A DNA stretch of 64,000 nt from Chrysaora quinquecirrha (Eukaryota; Cnidaria; Scyphozoa; Semaeostomeae; Pelagiidae), in NCBI GenBank assembly GCA_014526335.1, contig JACTAT010000119.1, forward strand, positions 397,229 through 461,228, read 5' to 3'. A model generated the notes under the pieces. It did no database searches, was not told where the DNA came from, and worked only from the letters and a program-made list of their open reading frames with translations. The position numbers and the translations under genes were made by a program. Below, in pieces: positions 51,401 through 59,619 of this stretch. Positions within the stretch are counted from its first letter, which is position 1, and each line of letters begins with the position of its first letter.

Positions 51401-54400
51401 AAGGGCAAATAAATCATGAAGAAAATCTAACAAATAGCATGTAACTTGCTCTCCTGCCGTTTGACTTTTCTGTATTTCGGCTATGGCGAGCCTTCAGCTC
51501 ATAAGCATTTATATACCGTATTTCCTCTAATAAACGCCGCGGCGTTAATTACAAAATTAAGCTTTTGACTGCGGCGTTTAATAGAGGGCGGCGTTTATCA
51601 GAGGGCGGCGTTTATTACAGAACCAGAAATGAGAAAACGATAAAAAGACTTTGAACAATGTTTTCATTCTCAAAAAAAAAGATTGCGAGCAAAATGTAGA
51701 GTTCACCGAAGAAGTGTTGACGTTGGGGTAAAATAAAAAGTGTCAAACAATGTCAATATCACTGTCCCCGTCAGAGTCCTCATCAATGATGTGAAAACTT
51801 TCATAGCTTTCACCTTTTTCTAATAAACGCCGCTTTCCAAAATGCGGCCTTAAATAGAGAGCGGCGTTTATTAGAGGGTGGTGTTTCTTACAAATGCTCG
51901 GCTCGAAGGGCAGCGTTTAATAGAGGGCGGCGTTTATCTGAGGGCGGCGATTATTGGAGCAAATACGGATACGGTATATATTTGTCGTGAGAGGCGACGA
52001 GAGGCGAATGAATAATCTGGATTACTCTGATGAATAATCTGGATTATTTTGATCTTCAAAATTGCGAAGAAAACAAACCCATAGATAAGCCAATAAAAAG
52101 GTATGATCGTTGAAATATAACGGCAACATCTAAAGTTGTCTTTGCAATGCTTAGAGCATTCAAAAATAATTCTCTAAAAAAGAACAGAAATGCATAGAAA
52201 AGCCGTAGTGAAGTCTATAAGTTAGGAATATCCAGTGAGATACAGTATGCTCACAAATGCTTGAAATTCTTGATACCTAATAGCTGCTACAAGAAAATTT
52301 CAAATTTTTACCAAATAATGTTTGATCGTTCGGGAAGGCCTAAGAGTATTTTTGTCTTGAAAACAAATCATATCATACGAAATACTGCTTTTCTGATTTG
52401 CCAATTTTACCACGCGACCGAGTTCATAGATTTTAGTCCTACGATAGTTGTACAAAAGAATATTTATCAGATACGATACTTGCCAGCTCGTCATCCAGTG
52501 CTCCGAGATTTATATTTCTTCTTGTCACATCTTCACCCTCATTCACCTGCTAAAGGGAAATCAACACTATTTATCTATCACTTAATAGCTACTTGCTCTC
52601 AAACATATGCATCGCAATTTAAAGGCAAACTGTCAAAGCGTTGATTAGGTAAACATAAAATAAAAAGAATCAACTTTAGTCAGGCTTCAGTGATTACCTA
52701 GAACTTCATGAAGATGATAGCGATTGACTCTTTCTAATCAACGCAGAAAGCAACCATCCAAGAACATTAAGGCTGGCAATAATTTTTTGACCAGATCTTT
52801 TATAAAAAATTTAACATCACATCTAGCCAATCACATCGACTTTAAGAAGAATTTAAGAACAAGAGATTTAAAAATGTATAGAAGCATGCTTTGCAGACGT
52901 TTCAACCGATCTGATTTGATGTGATCTTCATCAGTAATTCAGAGATCTTTGTAACCTTCATTAGTCATTGATGAAGATGAAATAGATCGAAAAACAATTG
53001 CAAAACATGCGTCTACACGCTTTTTTTTATAAAGAACCACTTTATAAGGAACCTACATGTAGAAGGCCCGAAAATTTAAAGAACTTATGGCTACTAAAGA
53101 GAAAATCATTAAGGAACTTTTCAATGTTTAATGCTTTCATCACTGCTAATAATCAAAAATTAGAAAGCCGGTTCCATTCATTTGCAGTCAAAAGCCACAT
53201 AAATTGTACGTTAAGCAAGTATCAAAAGTTTCCTTGAGTAGTCCCGAAATTTGCTCACATGCAAGCGTCTCTCTTTTATTGTTATGACCACTGTATGTGC
53301 AGTTAAAATTAAGGAACTATTAAGGAACTTTTTGAACTACAATTGCCTCAAAAGGGGCCCAAAAATAAGGAACTTTAAGAACTAGGCTTTGAGGTAGGTT
53401 CCTTATAAGAAAAGCGTGTATATTGATTGATTAATAAAAACAATTTAACTATAACCTATAGTAAAACAACGAAGAAAACTCAGGGTCTTTTATGTACCCA
53501 AATAGCTACATTTCCAGATACAAAAGAAGTACAAGCTTTTCATCATTAATAAATGAGTATGCACTGGGATGAATGAAACGCGGGGGTTACAACATGTTGA
53601 AATTTAATTTAATTTTGGATGGCTTCCAGTAGAATAGAAATTCTTCTGCCAACACGCCTAAAGTCCAGCTATTTACTTACTTCGTTTCTATTTTCGAAAT
53701 TATTGTTCTCCATATTCCCATGGTTTTGCCGTTCAGTTTCAACGTCTTCGGAATCAGTCGAGGTTGCTATACTTGACAAATCAATTTTCGCCTGAATACC
53801 AATTTCTCTAACGGAGACATCTTCCCTTGCCTACAGAATAAAAGTAAAAATTACTGAAATGTAAAGACCAGTATTACGAAGTATAGCGTAAAGTAGAAGG
53901 TGAATCACCTGAATAATCAAAAGATTTTTCGTCTTACACTTCTCAGGAATAAACGTCAGAAACAGACCAAAACTGATTAAGGAGGAGTTCAAACCCAGAT
54001 GCGGATCGAAAATGCACCAGTCAGAAAAGTCACGCCGGATCGGTGTTGTATTTTGAACATTTTGAACTTATAAAACACATTATCAATCAAGCTTCTCTTT
54101 ACTGATTGGTGGATTTCTACCCGCAATTGGTTTACATTCTGCTTTAGTTAGTTGTTTCGCTCGTTTTTGACGTTTATACTCTCCACACTTCACGCAATAC
54201 AGAAATTTGGACAAAACAGAGATGAACGACGAGAAACTGTATGCCAATAGACCACCACGAAGAGCCTCGTTTAAAAAAAAATTGAAAATTAGGTCATAGA
54301 GAAATTTCGACTCCAGATTTGAATTCAGCACCTTCTTTTTAGTGTTGAGGCAGATTTTTACGCTTCTAGTCCTTACAATGTTGATTCTATACCGATTAAA

Positions 54401-57400
54401 CGTTGGACAATGTATAAGGGATTTGACCGTGTACAATGATTGAGGGTGTAAAATTTCACCCCTAGCGATTTTTAACGGTCAAATCCTTGATAGAATTTCA
54501 AACTTTTAACACCTATAAAATCAATATTTTAAGGACTAGAAGCATAAAACACTAAAAAGAAAGTGCTGAATTCGAATCTGAAGTCGAAATTTCTCTATGA
54601 CCTAATTTTCAATTTTTTTGGAAACGAGGCCTTTAGTTGAAACGGTCTATTGGACGACAACACCACAAAAACGACGCAGATAACAATGTGATATTTACCG
54701 TGTTATGACTGTAATTGCTTTCATTGCCGTGATTTGTAATTTCATCGATTTGATCTTCAACCTGTGATCTCAGCTGCTCATGCAATCGAGTGTTCTCTTC
54801 AATTACTATCTCTGCTTTTTGTTTCAGGATTTTCAATGCATCCTTAGAATAAGGTGACAACTATGTATAAATATGTTTGGTACTTAACAAGACTTTACAA
54901 AGCCGAAATGCAACGCTTAAGTGTAGGGCAGAAAGTAAAAATGAAGGAATATCTAAAAGGGACAGACTTAGAAGAAGCAAGAGAACTGATGAGAACAAAG
55001 CTTCAAATGTTAGATATTCAAATGTTAGATATTGGGAAGAATTTGGGTGGAGAAGAAAGTAAATGTGAAGGATGCAAAGATGAGGCAGAGACAACAGAAC
55101 ATATAATAGGGTGTAGAGAGGTTAAAAAATGATAAGAAAAGAGCAAGTTAAAATCGAGTGGATAAAGGGAAACAAGAAAGAAGAAATAGCGAAGGTGATG
55201 GGATATGTAAAGAAATATATAGAGATCAGAGAAAGAATATAATCGAATCCCATCAGTTGTGGAACACCACTTGTTGACAAATCTATCCTTGAAAAATACA
55301 TATAGTTACTCAAGACTAGGAAGTCTGCTAAGATAGCTCGAACATAAGTTATCACCTGCATTAACCAAACAACGATTATAAAGGCCTGGTTAAACTAGGA
55401 AACATATCGCGCACGACATTGTCACACGTCATATGTCCCCTCGATGTCTCCCAGTTTAACGACCTCGGAAACCTTGTAGCGCATGACAAAATTTGTAGCG
55501 AGAGAAACGCAAATGTTTCTGGGAGAAAATATAAACATTTCTTGTCTCCGTGATTCGGGGGACATGTTGCTCGCTTGTCACTCGCATGTTTTGCCACCCT
55601 GAGAGACAAGTTAGGTCTTCAAGATGTTTTGAACAACAATCGGCTAACGGAATACAGCAGAAGTTTGACCAAGAAAATAAAAATTGGTTCAAGGGTCCAA
55701 GCGAGAAAAAAAACCCTCTGTCTCACTAAACTGGCTTTTTGGTTTTATACGGACAGATAAAAAAAAAGCTTGAATGAAACACCGATCTTGCTCTACTAAT
55801 TATTTGAAAAAATAAAGAAGTGCTTGATGAAAAATGTTCTGGTTTCTTCCCAATGATGTTTCTGCTTTCTTCCCAATATTGAATTCTTGTACAAAAAAAG
55901 ACTTTATAAAATTCTATCAGCTTGCAGGCCACAAAAACTCGCTTTATCTAAACATTAGACACATATTTTAAGCATTTTCTTACCTTATAATATGAAACTT
56001 GACTCTCGAGATGTTGCATGAGAGTGTGTTGATCATTAAATAAAGGTGCCAGCTCATCTGGTTGTGGGACTATGGTTTGATTGAATCTGTCCTGCAAAAT
56101 AAAACAAATTGCGATAAACAGCGGAATCATTTTCGGGCATACTTAAAAGCTTTTTTCGTTTGACACTCCTCAGAGTATGAACGTCAGAAACAGACCGAAA
56201 CAATAGACTAAGGCGGAACTTATACCCAGATGCGGCTTGAAATGCACCAATCAGAAAGAACGAAAAGCTGAATTGGCCCGAAGATGATTCCCCTGTTTAT
56301 CGCAATTTTGATGTTTTGTACAACTCAAAGACTATTCACTTAAAATAAAACAAATTATTCTCCTGAAATCCTTTCTGCAGAGTCATGGAATCAGAATGAG
56401 AAAACTAGTGAAGACTATGATCAAGAATGAGATTCAGCTCCATAACACAAATCGGATAATAGTTATGCTTTTTATATGAAAGGAACAGCAAAATACAGCA
56501 AAAGATTATAGAAAACAATGTTAGGTTATGATAGCTCTGGGATATTCCATTTTGCAACATGCATGCATTTTATATGAAAGGTGAACAGAGAAGATGACCC
56601 AATATGACCTAATACAGCCTGCAGGCAATCTTGATTGATCTTTGAGGAAAGCTGAGTTGACTGAAGGCTTCTGGAAAGTTGCCTGGACAAGATTAGAACC
56701 ACCAATGACTAGCAAATTGTACGCCAAATACATGGACCACTCTGCCACATTACCTTTGCAACACGCATTAACAGAGAAGATCACTCAAAACAACCAAAAT
56801 TAATTTAACATTCAAGTTAAATCAATTACAAAAAGTTTGAAGGAACTATCATACATGCATGTGGGTGCTTGCAATGTGCACATCACCATTAGGTTCAACT
56901 TTTGACTCGTCATAATGAAGGAGTCTAGCATGATAAATAAGGCAAAAGGTGTATATGTGAGCCATAAAATTGAAAATGGGTGGTTAAAAGCAAAGTTTAA
57001 AAGTAAGGTAACAAGCAAACTATTCACCTTTTCAAAGCTTTGTTTTTCACTGCTTTTTAAAGTTTCATACTTTCTAAGCATCTCTTTCAGTCTGTCAACT
57101 AGAAGAAGGAAAATTTTCACACTTTGCAATTGTAAGACTCAGACCAAGAATTTCTGCCAAAAAATGTTGAGGGAAGATGTGGTAGGTATGAAAAACCAAC
57201 AACAGGGGCTCAAACCTGCAAGCTCCAACTTTGAATACTAAATGAGGTGACTGGCTAAGGTATACCCCTTAGTTGCAATTAACCTTGGCTTTATCACTGT
57301 AAGGGGCGGGCACAGGGGCTCCCCAGCTTGGCAGTAATATTCACATTTCAATATGCATAATCAGGAGGATACAGAAAATCCTTAAGTAGTTGTTCGTTTC

Positions 57401-58871
57401 AGTATGCAGCAATGATATGGGGACATTTTAAAGCACATTGAATTCAAGGAACAAAGACATGTTTCCATACCCAATTTATGTTCCCATTACATCATAATAG
57501 AAGGAGACACGATGGTGTCATTAAAATATGCTGAAACAATTTCAAATTTTTTCTTAATCATCTCTGTCGATAGAATGGGTATCCCTGTTGATTCGGTCAA
57601 TGGCAACATGCTTTTAAACACCTAGATTTTATGAGCAGAACAAAATCTGAAATCTGAAAATTGAAACAAGTAATTATGAGCAGGTAGCATGCTTAACCAT
57701 TTTTAAGTAGCTCGTAGTTACTAACCAGATGCTGAGTATGCACTTGGAGACCTTGGTGTTGTTTTGCTCCAGTTTGGTGTTTTTGCAGGAGAAACATTTA
57801 ATTTGGATCTCAAATCATCAAGACTTGATGTTGCTTTTTCTAAAATTAAAAAATTAAAAAAGGAAATTTAAGGTCAGAAGATTCATGTATATAATGCCTC
57901 AGATATCAAACTATGGTGGTTTATGCAAATTTGTATTTTTCATACTTCAGAAACTGCTTACTGAGTACTCTTGACAATTTAAAGCACTTGAATTTTATAA
58001 CATTTCCTTAAATTTTGGTCCTTTTTTGTTCCTTTTCTCATTGCAGACCATTAAAGTGCCATAAGCAAAGCTCACGATGTGATGATGAAGGATCCACACT
58101 GCAGAGTATGGCATTAACACCCCCCCCCAGTTTGTTCAATAGAATAATGGGTTAACAACAGTTGGCATTCTACTCAGATTGACAGACAGTGGACATGGAA
58201 TGGGAACATAGGACCCAGGTGGGCTGGACTGACCAGTTTGGAAAACATGTTCATTTTCACGGACACTTCATCGTGAGGGAGTGGATCTTGCAAACTGTGA
58301 GCAAGACTCAAGAGGGGCAACCTAAAAGTGTACAAACAACTTTGTGCGAGCCTTTGTGATGGAGTCCAGGTTGGAAAACTTGTTCCCACTCGCAATGACG
58401 CTCACACCTCTCCTACTGTTTGACCTATTGTCATGTTAATTCGCCTATTGTTTTCCCAATCTGCTCGCACTGACGCGTCGGCTGTCGGCTGAAACTTGCA
58501 TGTTTTCCAACCTGGGATGGGGTATGAAATCAAATCAAATAAACAGACATTATTCATTTATGTTTTCTGTATTCAATTATACAAACTTCTTTCAATGTGA
58601 GTATATAAGCCAATCAGCGTCAAAACAAGTCTTTGGAAGGAGAAGGAGGAGATGAGACTCATTGAGTTTTGCTAAGCTAATGCGTTGCGTGCAAGGTGCA
58701 AGTTTGTTTCAACAACAGGGGCAGCTTGGCTTTTTGTTTTGGCCAAAGTGCTGAATCTCAAAAAGGCATTGGCTTTTTATTTCTAATAGCATCCATGGCC
58801 AAATTTTTACCTCGAAATTCCTTCTGCGAATTGAAAAGCATTCTGTTTGACCCAGCCAGATCGTCCACCAT
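42227..58871 (-). CDS. SDCCAG8: SDCCAG8-like centrosomal coiled-coil protein, whole gene span (18 exons seen, C-terminus not found)
   Basis: A multi-exon gene whose recognised exons join in phase except at one place (51334/50653) and give about 640 residues; vertebrate SDCCAG8 has about 710. Order-conserved similarity to SDCCAG8 runs along the chain: ELAPLFNDQHTLMQHLESQV then KILKQKAEIVIEENTRLHEQ (as in the N-terminal third), ELEAYVQVKKSCEMAEQIQL (as in SAYEQVKQVLQISEEANFEK), KEECIKLTECLQNAEKQ (as in REECLRLTELLGESEHQ), and the last exon's KNHLKKDLEDLSKQNKDL. These comparisons are from memory of the family. SDCCAG8 is a centrosome/distal-appendage-associated scaffold needed for ciliogenesis. 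Almost the whole product is predicted coiled coil. Another long centrosomal coiled-coil family such as SCLT1 is the main alternative, but the N-terminal match favours SDCCAG8. Confidence 0.75.
42402..43346. other. SDCCAG8: intron of SDCCAG8, no element recognised
   Basis: Intronic sequence without a recognised gene or transposon. The more GC-rich part at 42930-43090 has no identified match. Confidence 0.4.
43347..43464 (-). CDS. SDCCAG8: SDCCAG8 exon 17
   Basis: Acceptor TTATCTTTTCAG, donor GAAG|GTTTGT. Encodes ATRHELGGLLESQMQIANGF and ECKKLTERLEETEKN. Leaves with two bases matching the single leading base of exon 18 (AG|G, Arg). Confidence 0.72.
43788..44101. mobile_element. short element with TTTAGCGCCAGTCG ends and tRNA-like core
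   Basis: Left end TTTTTAGCGCCAGTCGCTA and right end ACGACTGGCGCTAAA are inverted copies. Read on the minus strand, the interior has a tRNA-like box pair (GTGTTGTCCAGCTGGC, then GGAGGTTTAAGCCCC). The interior matches the element at 60845-61025. Either a MITE or a tRNA-derived SINE with palindromic flanks. Confidence 0.5.
44260..44386 (-). CDS. SDCCAG8: SDCCAG8 exon 16
   Basis: Acceptor CTGTAGTTTCAG, donor TACG|GTATTA. Charged coiled coil (EKIYQDQLKQIKVNKKQNEE). Leaves with one base that pairs with exon 17 (G|AG, Glu). Confidence 0.7.
44632..44760 (-). CDS. SDCCAG8: SDCCAG8 exon 15
   Basis: 43 codons, phase 0 to 0, acceptor TTTTTCATTCACAG, donor CAG|GTAATT. Contains KEECIKLTECLQNAEKQ, close to the conserved EECLRLTELLGESEHQ of SDCCAG8. 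Confidence 0.78.
45230..45233 (-). terminator. Pol III T-run after tRNA-Lys
   Basis: On the minus strand, TTTT starts six bases after the tRNA 3' end, as expected for RNA polymerase III termination. Confidence 0.6.
45239..45311 (-). tRNA. tRNA-Lys (anticodon TTT)
   Basis: 73 nt read on the minus strand: acceptor stem GCCCTGT/ACAGGGC, A box TTAGCTCAGTCGG, anticodon arm CAGACTTTTAATCTG (loop CTTTTAA, anticodon TTT), B box GGTTCGAGTCC, discriminator G, no intron. All stems pair. It lies in the SDCCAG8 intron between exons 14 and 15, on the same strand as the host gene. Confidence 0.95.
45639..45755 (-). CDS. SDCCAG8: SDCCAG8 exon 14
   Basis: 39 codons (VRGALAEANHEKTLLEQECQ then RLDKENKALESLKEQ), phase 0 to 0, acceptor ATTTTTTTGTAG, donor CAG|GTGAGA. 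Confidence 0.75.
45879..46250. mobile_element. MITE, GTTTACAYTATAC ends
   Basis: Left end TAGACCGAGTTTACATTATA and right end TATAGTGTAAACGGGGCCTT are inverted imperfect copies over about 27 bases. Subterminal parts repeat CTATCCGATACGAAA and its complement. Non-coding. In an SDCCAG8 intron. Confidence 0.6.
46297..46365 (-). CDS. SDCCAG8: SDCCAG8 exon 13
   Basis: 23 codons (FDLRHSLEQIKEENSTHD), phase 0 to 0, acceptor TTTGTTTTTTAG, donor AAAAG|GTTTGT. Confidence 0.7.
46700..46993. mobile_element. related MITE fragment
   Basis: The right end GCATAGTGTAAATGGGCCCT resembles the right end of the element at 45879-46250. The left end is not clear, so the start is approximate. Confidence 0.4.
47064..47129 (-). 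CDS. SDCCAG8: SDCCAG8 exon 12
   Basis: 22 codons (LDETVEALSRTELHLERANR), donor AAAAG|GTAATA. The right end is set at 47129 (acceptor CTTTAAAG) because it keeps phase 0; the alternative AG at 47149/47150 would not. Confidence 0.65.
47298..47450 (-). CDS. SDCCAG8: SDCCAG8 exon 11
   Basis: 51 codons, phase 0 to 0; donor AAG|GTATGA. Leu-heptad coiled coil (NLHQLKQELERLKEQN, LKQEKLKLQFDHEENMK). Confidence 0.72.
47787..47965 (+). mobile_element. LINE 3'-end fragment with (ATG)n tail
   Basis: The plus-strand frame reads ERPQTRWRYSLEDECGINWM, the Arg-Pro-x-Thr-Arg-Trp signature near the C-terminus of LINE ORF2 proteins. A stop and a GATGATGATGATG tail follow. 5'-truncated relic in an intron. Confidence 0.5.
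48021..48126. mobile_element. foldback element, GCGATAAACAGCGG ends
   Basis: Two near-palindromic arms of about 39 bases: CAGAACTGCGATAAGCAGCG onward, and ...CCGCTGTTTATCGCAATTCTG, separated by about 25 bases. The same terminal motif bounds 56107-56307, so this is probably an internally deleted member of that family. Confidence 0.6.
48179..48317 (-). CDS. SDCCAG8: SDCCAG8 exon 10
   Basis: Acceptor TTATTTCTTTTAG, donor GAG|GTTATT. Encodes ENVELSETIAKQRQMLENMR and KKELEAYVQVKKSCEMAEQI. The second block is one of the clearest matches to SDCCAG8. Leaves in phase 0. Confidence 0.75.
48860..49260. mobile_element. relic of the GCGATAAACAGCGG family, split by a nested MITE
   Basis: TTTGACATTCCT before the nested element and AGAGTATAAACG, CAGAAACAGACCGAAAC, ATGTGGATCGAAATG after it follow the order of the copy at 56107-56307 (TTTGACACTCCTCAGAGTATGAACG, CAGAAACAGACCGAAAC, ATGCGGCTTGAAATG). 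Confidence 0.5.
48973..49139. mobile_element. MITE with perfect 17-bp terminal inverted repeats
   Basis: Ends TTACACGATCAGATTTT and AAAATCTGATCGTGTAA are exact inverted copies. The inside repeats the ATCAGATTTT unit in both orientations. 167 bp, inserted within another element. Confidence 0.75.
49894..50216. mobile_element. MITE with CATT..CTGTTTTAGCAACA ends
   Basis: Left CATTGGGCTGTTTTAGCAAC and right GTTGCTAAAACAGTCTAATG are inverted copies over about 20-25 bases. 323 bp, no coding capacity. In the SDCCAG8 intron between exons 9 and 10. Confidence 0.65.
50300..50505. repeat. interspersed repeat with TTGGC/CCAACA motifs
   Basis: Contains TTGTTGGCTTGCATGGCC, AAAGCCAACATT and AAATGTTGGCTACGTTTGG. 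These motifs resemble those inside the element at 41533-42192, so it may be a diverged relative. Confidence 0.35.
50600..50653 (-). CDS. SDCCAG8: SDCCAG8 exon 9
   Basis: Donor TTTG|GTGAGT is strong. Encodes ELDEKQKEINSLQSKL, a coiled coil. It ends in two bases that complete Trp with the first base of the next exon (TG|G). The right end is 50653 or 50651 depending on which AG of TTTTAGAG is used. Confidence 0.65.
50715..51185 (+). repeat. diverged relative of the satellite inside an SDCCAG8 intron
   Basis: Two to three irregular units carrying GGAAACCCTTGATTTTGGCC, GATTTTTGGCTATTTTGCC and TAGATTTGCC, clearly related to the array monomer (AAACCCCTGATTTTGGCCGA, GGCTATAGACTTGCC). Spacing is about 125-195 bp and divergence is much higher. 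Confidence 0.6.
51335..51394 (-). CDS. SDCCAG8: probable SDCCAG8 exon 8
   Basis: Acceptor CCCTTTTTTAG, donor GTCT|GTAAGG. Encodes KNERNLLLEDEEYGRITQV, coiled-coil-like. It leaves one base, while the usual acceptor of the next exon needs two; the join works only if the second AG of TTTAGAG is used there, giving QVYELDEKQ. Confidence 0.42.
51511..51980. mobile_element. MITE built of GGCGGCGTTTATTAGAG repeats
   Basis: Ends ATATACCGTATTTCCTCTAA and ...GGAGCAAATACGGATACGGTATAT are inverted. Many copies of GGCGGCGTTTA(T/A)(T/C)AGAG occur in both orientations. 470 bp, in an SDCCAG8 intron. Confidence 0.65.
51981..52479. other. intronic sequence, no element recognised
   Basis: AT-rich. A 127-codon plus-strand frame at 52261-52644 overlaps a probable SDCCAG8 exon on the other strand and resembles nothing known to me. 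Confidence 0.35.
52480..52546 (-). CDS. SDCCAG8: probable SDCCAG8 exon 7
   Basis: Acceptor TTTCCCTTTAGCAG, donor GCAA|GTATCG. Encodes NEGEDVTRRNINLGALDDEL. It enters in phase 0 as exon 6 requires and leaves with one base, matching the next candidate exon (A|GT, Ser). Supported only by splice sites, phase and charged composition. Confidence 0.42.
53014..53420. mobile_element. MITE with TACACGC ends and AAGGAACT repeats
   Basis: Left TACACGC, T-run, then TTTATAAGGAACCTAC; right GTAGGTTCCTTATAAGAAAA then GCGTGTA. The ends are inverted copies. The interior repeats AAGGAACTTT several times. Short open frames across it are chance. Confidence 0.6.
53681..53830 (-). CDS. SDCCAG8: SDCCAG8 exon 6
   Basis: Acceptor TTTTATTCTGTAG, donor GAA|GTAAGT. 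50 codons, phase 0 to 0. Acidic, low-complexity linker (SSIATSTDSEDVETERQN), equivalent in position to the variable linker of the family. Confidence 0.68.
53925..54065. mobile_element. fragment of the GCGATAAACAGCGG family
   Basis: TTCTCAGGAATAAACGTCAG, AAACAGACCAAAACTG, CAGATGCGGATCGAAAATG and CCAGTCAGAAAAGTC follow the same order as in 56107-56307. Confidence 0.5.
54264..54630. mobile_element. foldback element with ~115-bp inverted arms
   Basis: 54264-54380 (GCCTCGTTT...ATTGAAAATTAGGTCATAG) and 54515-54630 (...CTATGACCTAATTTTCAAT...GAAACGAGGC) are reverse complements with a few mismatches. The loop has GGGTGTAAAATTTCACCCC. Non-coding. Confidence 0.75.
54699..54842 (-). CDS. SDCCAG8: SDCCAG8 exon 5
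   Basis: 48 codons, phase 0 to 0. DALKILKQKAEIVIEENTRL continues the ungapped alignment begun in exon 4. The acceptor TTCTAAG is less usual; the donor ACG|GTAAAT is adequate. The end is Asn/Ser-rich. Confidence 0.78.
54870..55243 (+). mobile_element. LINE ORF2 C-terminal fragment
   Basis: The plus-strand frame gives TKLQMLDIQMLDIGKNLGGE then CEGCKDEAETTEHIIGC, the Cys-x2-Cys...His...Cys module found after the RT in several LINE clades. It continues in a shifted frame as VKYIEIRERI-like sequence (GYVKKYIEIRERI) to a stop at 55243. A 15-bp unit (TTCAAATGTTAGATA) is duplicated at about 55004-55033. 5'-truncated and frameshifted. Confidence 0.55.
55244..55983. other. SDCCAG8: intronic sequence, no element recognised
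   Basis: Between SDCCAG8 exons 4 and 5, beyond the LINE fragment. Short open frames on both strands at 55376-55760 show no family resemblance. Confidence 0.35.
55984..56091 (-). CDS. SDCCAG8: SDCCAG8 exon 4
   Basis: Acceptor TTTTATTTTGCAG, donor AAG|GTAAGA. 36 codons including DELAPLFNDQHTLMQHLESQ, which lines up with the conserved DLVHTINDQSQYIHHLEAEV segment of SDCCAG8. Phase 0 at both ends. Confidence 0.78.
56107..56307. mobile_element. MITE, AATTGCGATAAACAGCGG ends
   Basis: Left AATTGCGATAAACAGCGGAA and right TTCCCCTGTTTATCGCAATT are inverted. The inside holds the CGTCAGAAACAGACCGAAAC core shared with the relics at 48860 and 53925. Confidence 0.65.
57028..57098 (-). CDS. SDCCAG8: SDCCAG8 exon 3
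   Basis: Acceptor CCTTCTTCTAG, donor AAAAG|GTGAAT. Encodes DRLKEMLRKYETLKSSEKQ and FEK, a short amphipathic helix. Enters with two bases and leaves in phase 0. Confidence 0.7.
57180..57300 (-). mobile_element. possible tRNA-derived SINE fragment
   Basis: On the minus strand, TACCTTAGCCAGTCACC (A-box-like) is followed by GCAGGTTTGAGCCCCTG (B-box-like). No full tRNA fold is apparent. Confidence 0.4.
57726..57839 (-). CDS. SDCCAG8: SDCCAG8 exon 2
   Basis: Acceptor TTTTAATTTTAG, donor TCTG|GTTAGT. Encodes SSLDDLRSKLNVSPAKTPNW and a Ser/Thr/Pro-rich stretch, plausible as a disordered, phosphorylatable N-terminal region. Phase 1 to phase 1. Confidence 0.65.
58811..58871 (-). CDS. SDCCAG8: SDCCAG8 exon 1 (start codon)
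   Basis: ATGGTGGACGATCTGG gives MVDDLAGSNRMLFNSQKEFR, then donor CGAG|GTAAAA. It ends in phase 1 and matches the two leading bases of exon 2 (G|AA, Glu). An upstream in-frame start was not resolved. Confidence 0.6.
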
Positions 58872-59502
58872 TTTGAAAAATTCAGAGAAACATCATGGCC
58901 ACCATCGATAGCATGCATTATATCAAGGCTCTTTTGTCTGCCACTATTGTCATTTATGTTAGAAGAAAAGATGATGATAGAGCATGTTATCTTATCAACT
59001 TAGAAAGAGCGCGAAACGAAAACGAGACAAACTTGTCAAACTGGATTTTTCCAAGAGAAACATTCTGAACATGCTTCAAAAATATTCAGTGCTCTTTAAT
59101 TGCTTTTTTTCATAATTTTCTGCGTTCTAGAGCAGAAAAAGAACGTTTCTCAAAAAAGAATTAAACATAAAATCTCGAAGGGTTATTTTCTACAGTTTTG
59201 TTGACATATTTATTATTATAAGAGAACATGTTTTCATACATACTACATATCCTCAAATTAAGATTATGCAATATGATCACGTGTTCAGGTAAGACTGTCT
59301 TTCTGTCCCATATAAGGATTTAGTTCTGGACTTGGTGGTTGGTTTTGTCCAATGTAGCAAGTTCTGAACAAACAAATGTTACTTTTCCTGAAATATCGAA
59401 ATGCAAAGAGTGAAAAATCTTGAATTAGTTGTTGCTTAAAAGAACTTGACTGCGGAGAAAAGAGAATCGAAACAGCTTGTTGGTGGCCGAAATATCGTTG
59501 AA
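58872..59502. promoter_or_regulatory. probable shared promoter region of SDCCAG8 and MRPS10
   Basis: The start codons of the two divergent genes lie 631 bases apart. No clear TATA box or defined element was identified; the assignment rests on the head-to-head arrangement alone. Confidence 0.4.
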
Positions 59503-59619
59503 ATGGCTGCTTATGTTACGAAACAGTTGCCGAGATTTGTCGAAACAGTTGCCCGGTCTAACAGCAGGGCTCTAACTCAAAAGCATGGAAGCTGTCGAAC
59601 TCTACTTAATTCGTACATC
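59503..59619 (+). CDS. MRPS10: MRPS10 exon 1
   Basis: 39 codons, MAAYVTKQLPRFVETVARSN onward, ending before a consensus donor ATC|GTAAGT. The ATG at 59503 is chosen over an in-frame TTG upstream. A basic, acid-poor N-terminus fits a mitochondrial presequence. Confidence 0.75.

Noticed and set aside
52261..52644. 127-aa plus-strand frame as a gene
   Set aside because: No family resemblance, AT-rich codons, and it overlaps a better-supported exon on the other strand.
54083..54436. 117-aa minus-strand frame
   Set aside because: It runs through one arm of the foldback element at 54264-54630.
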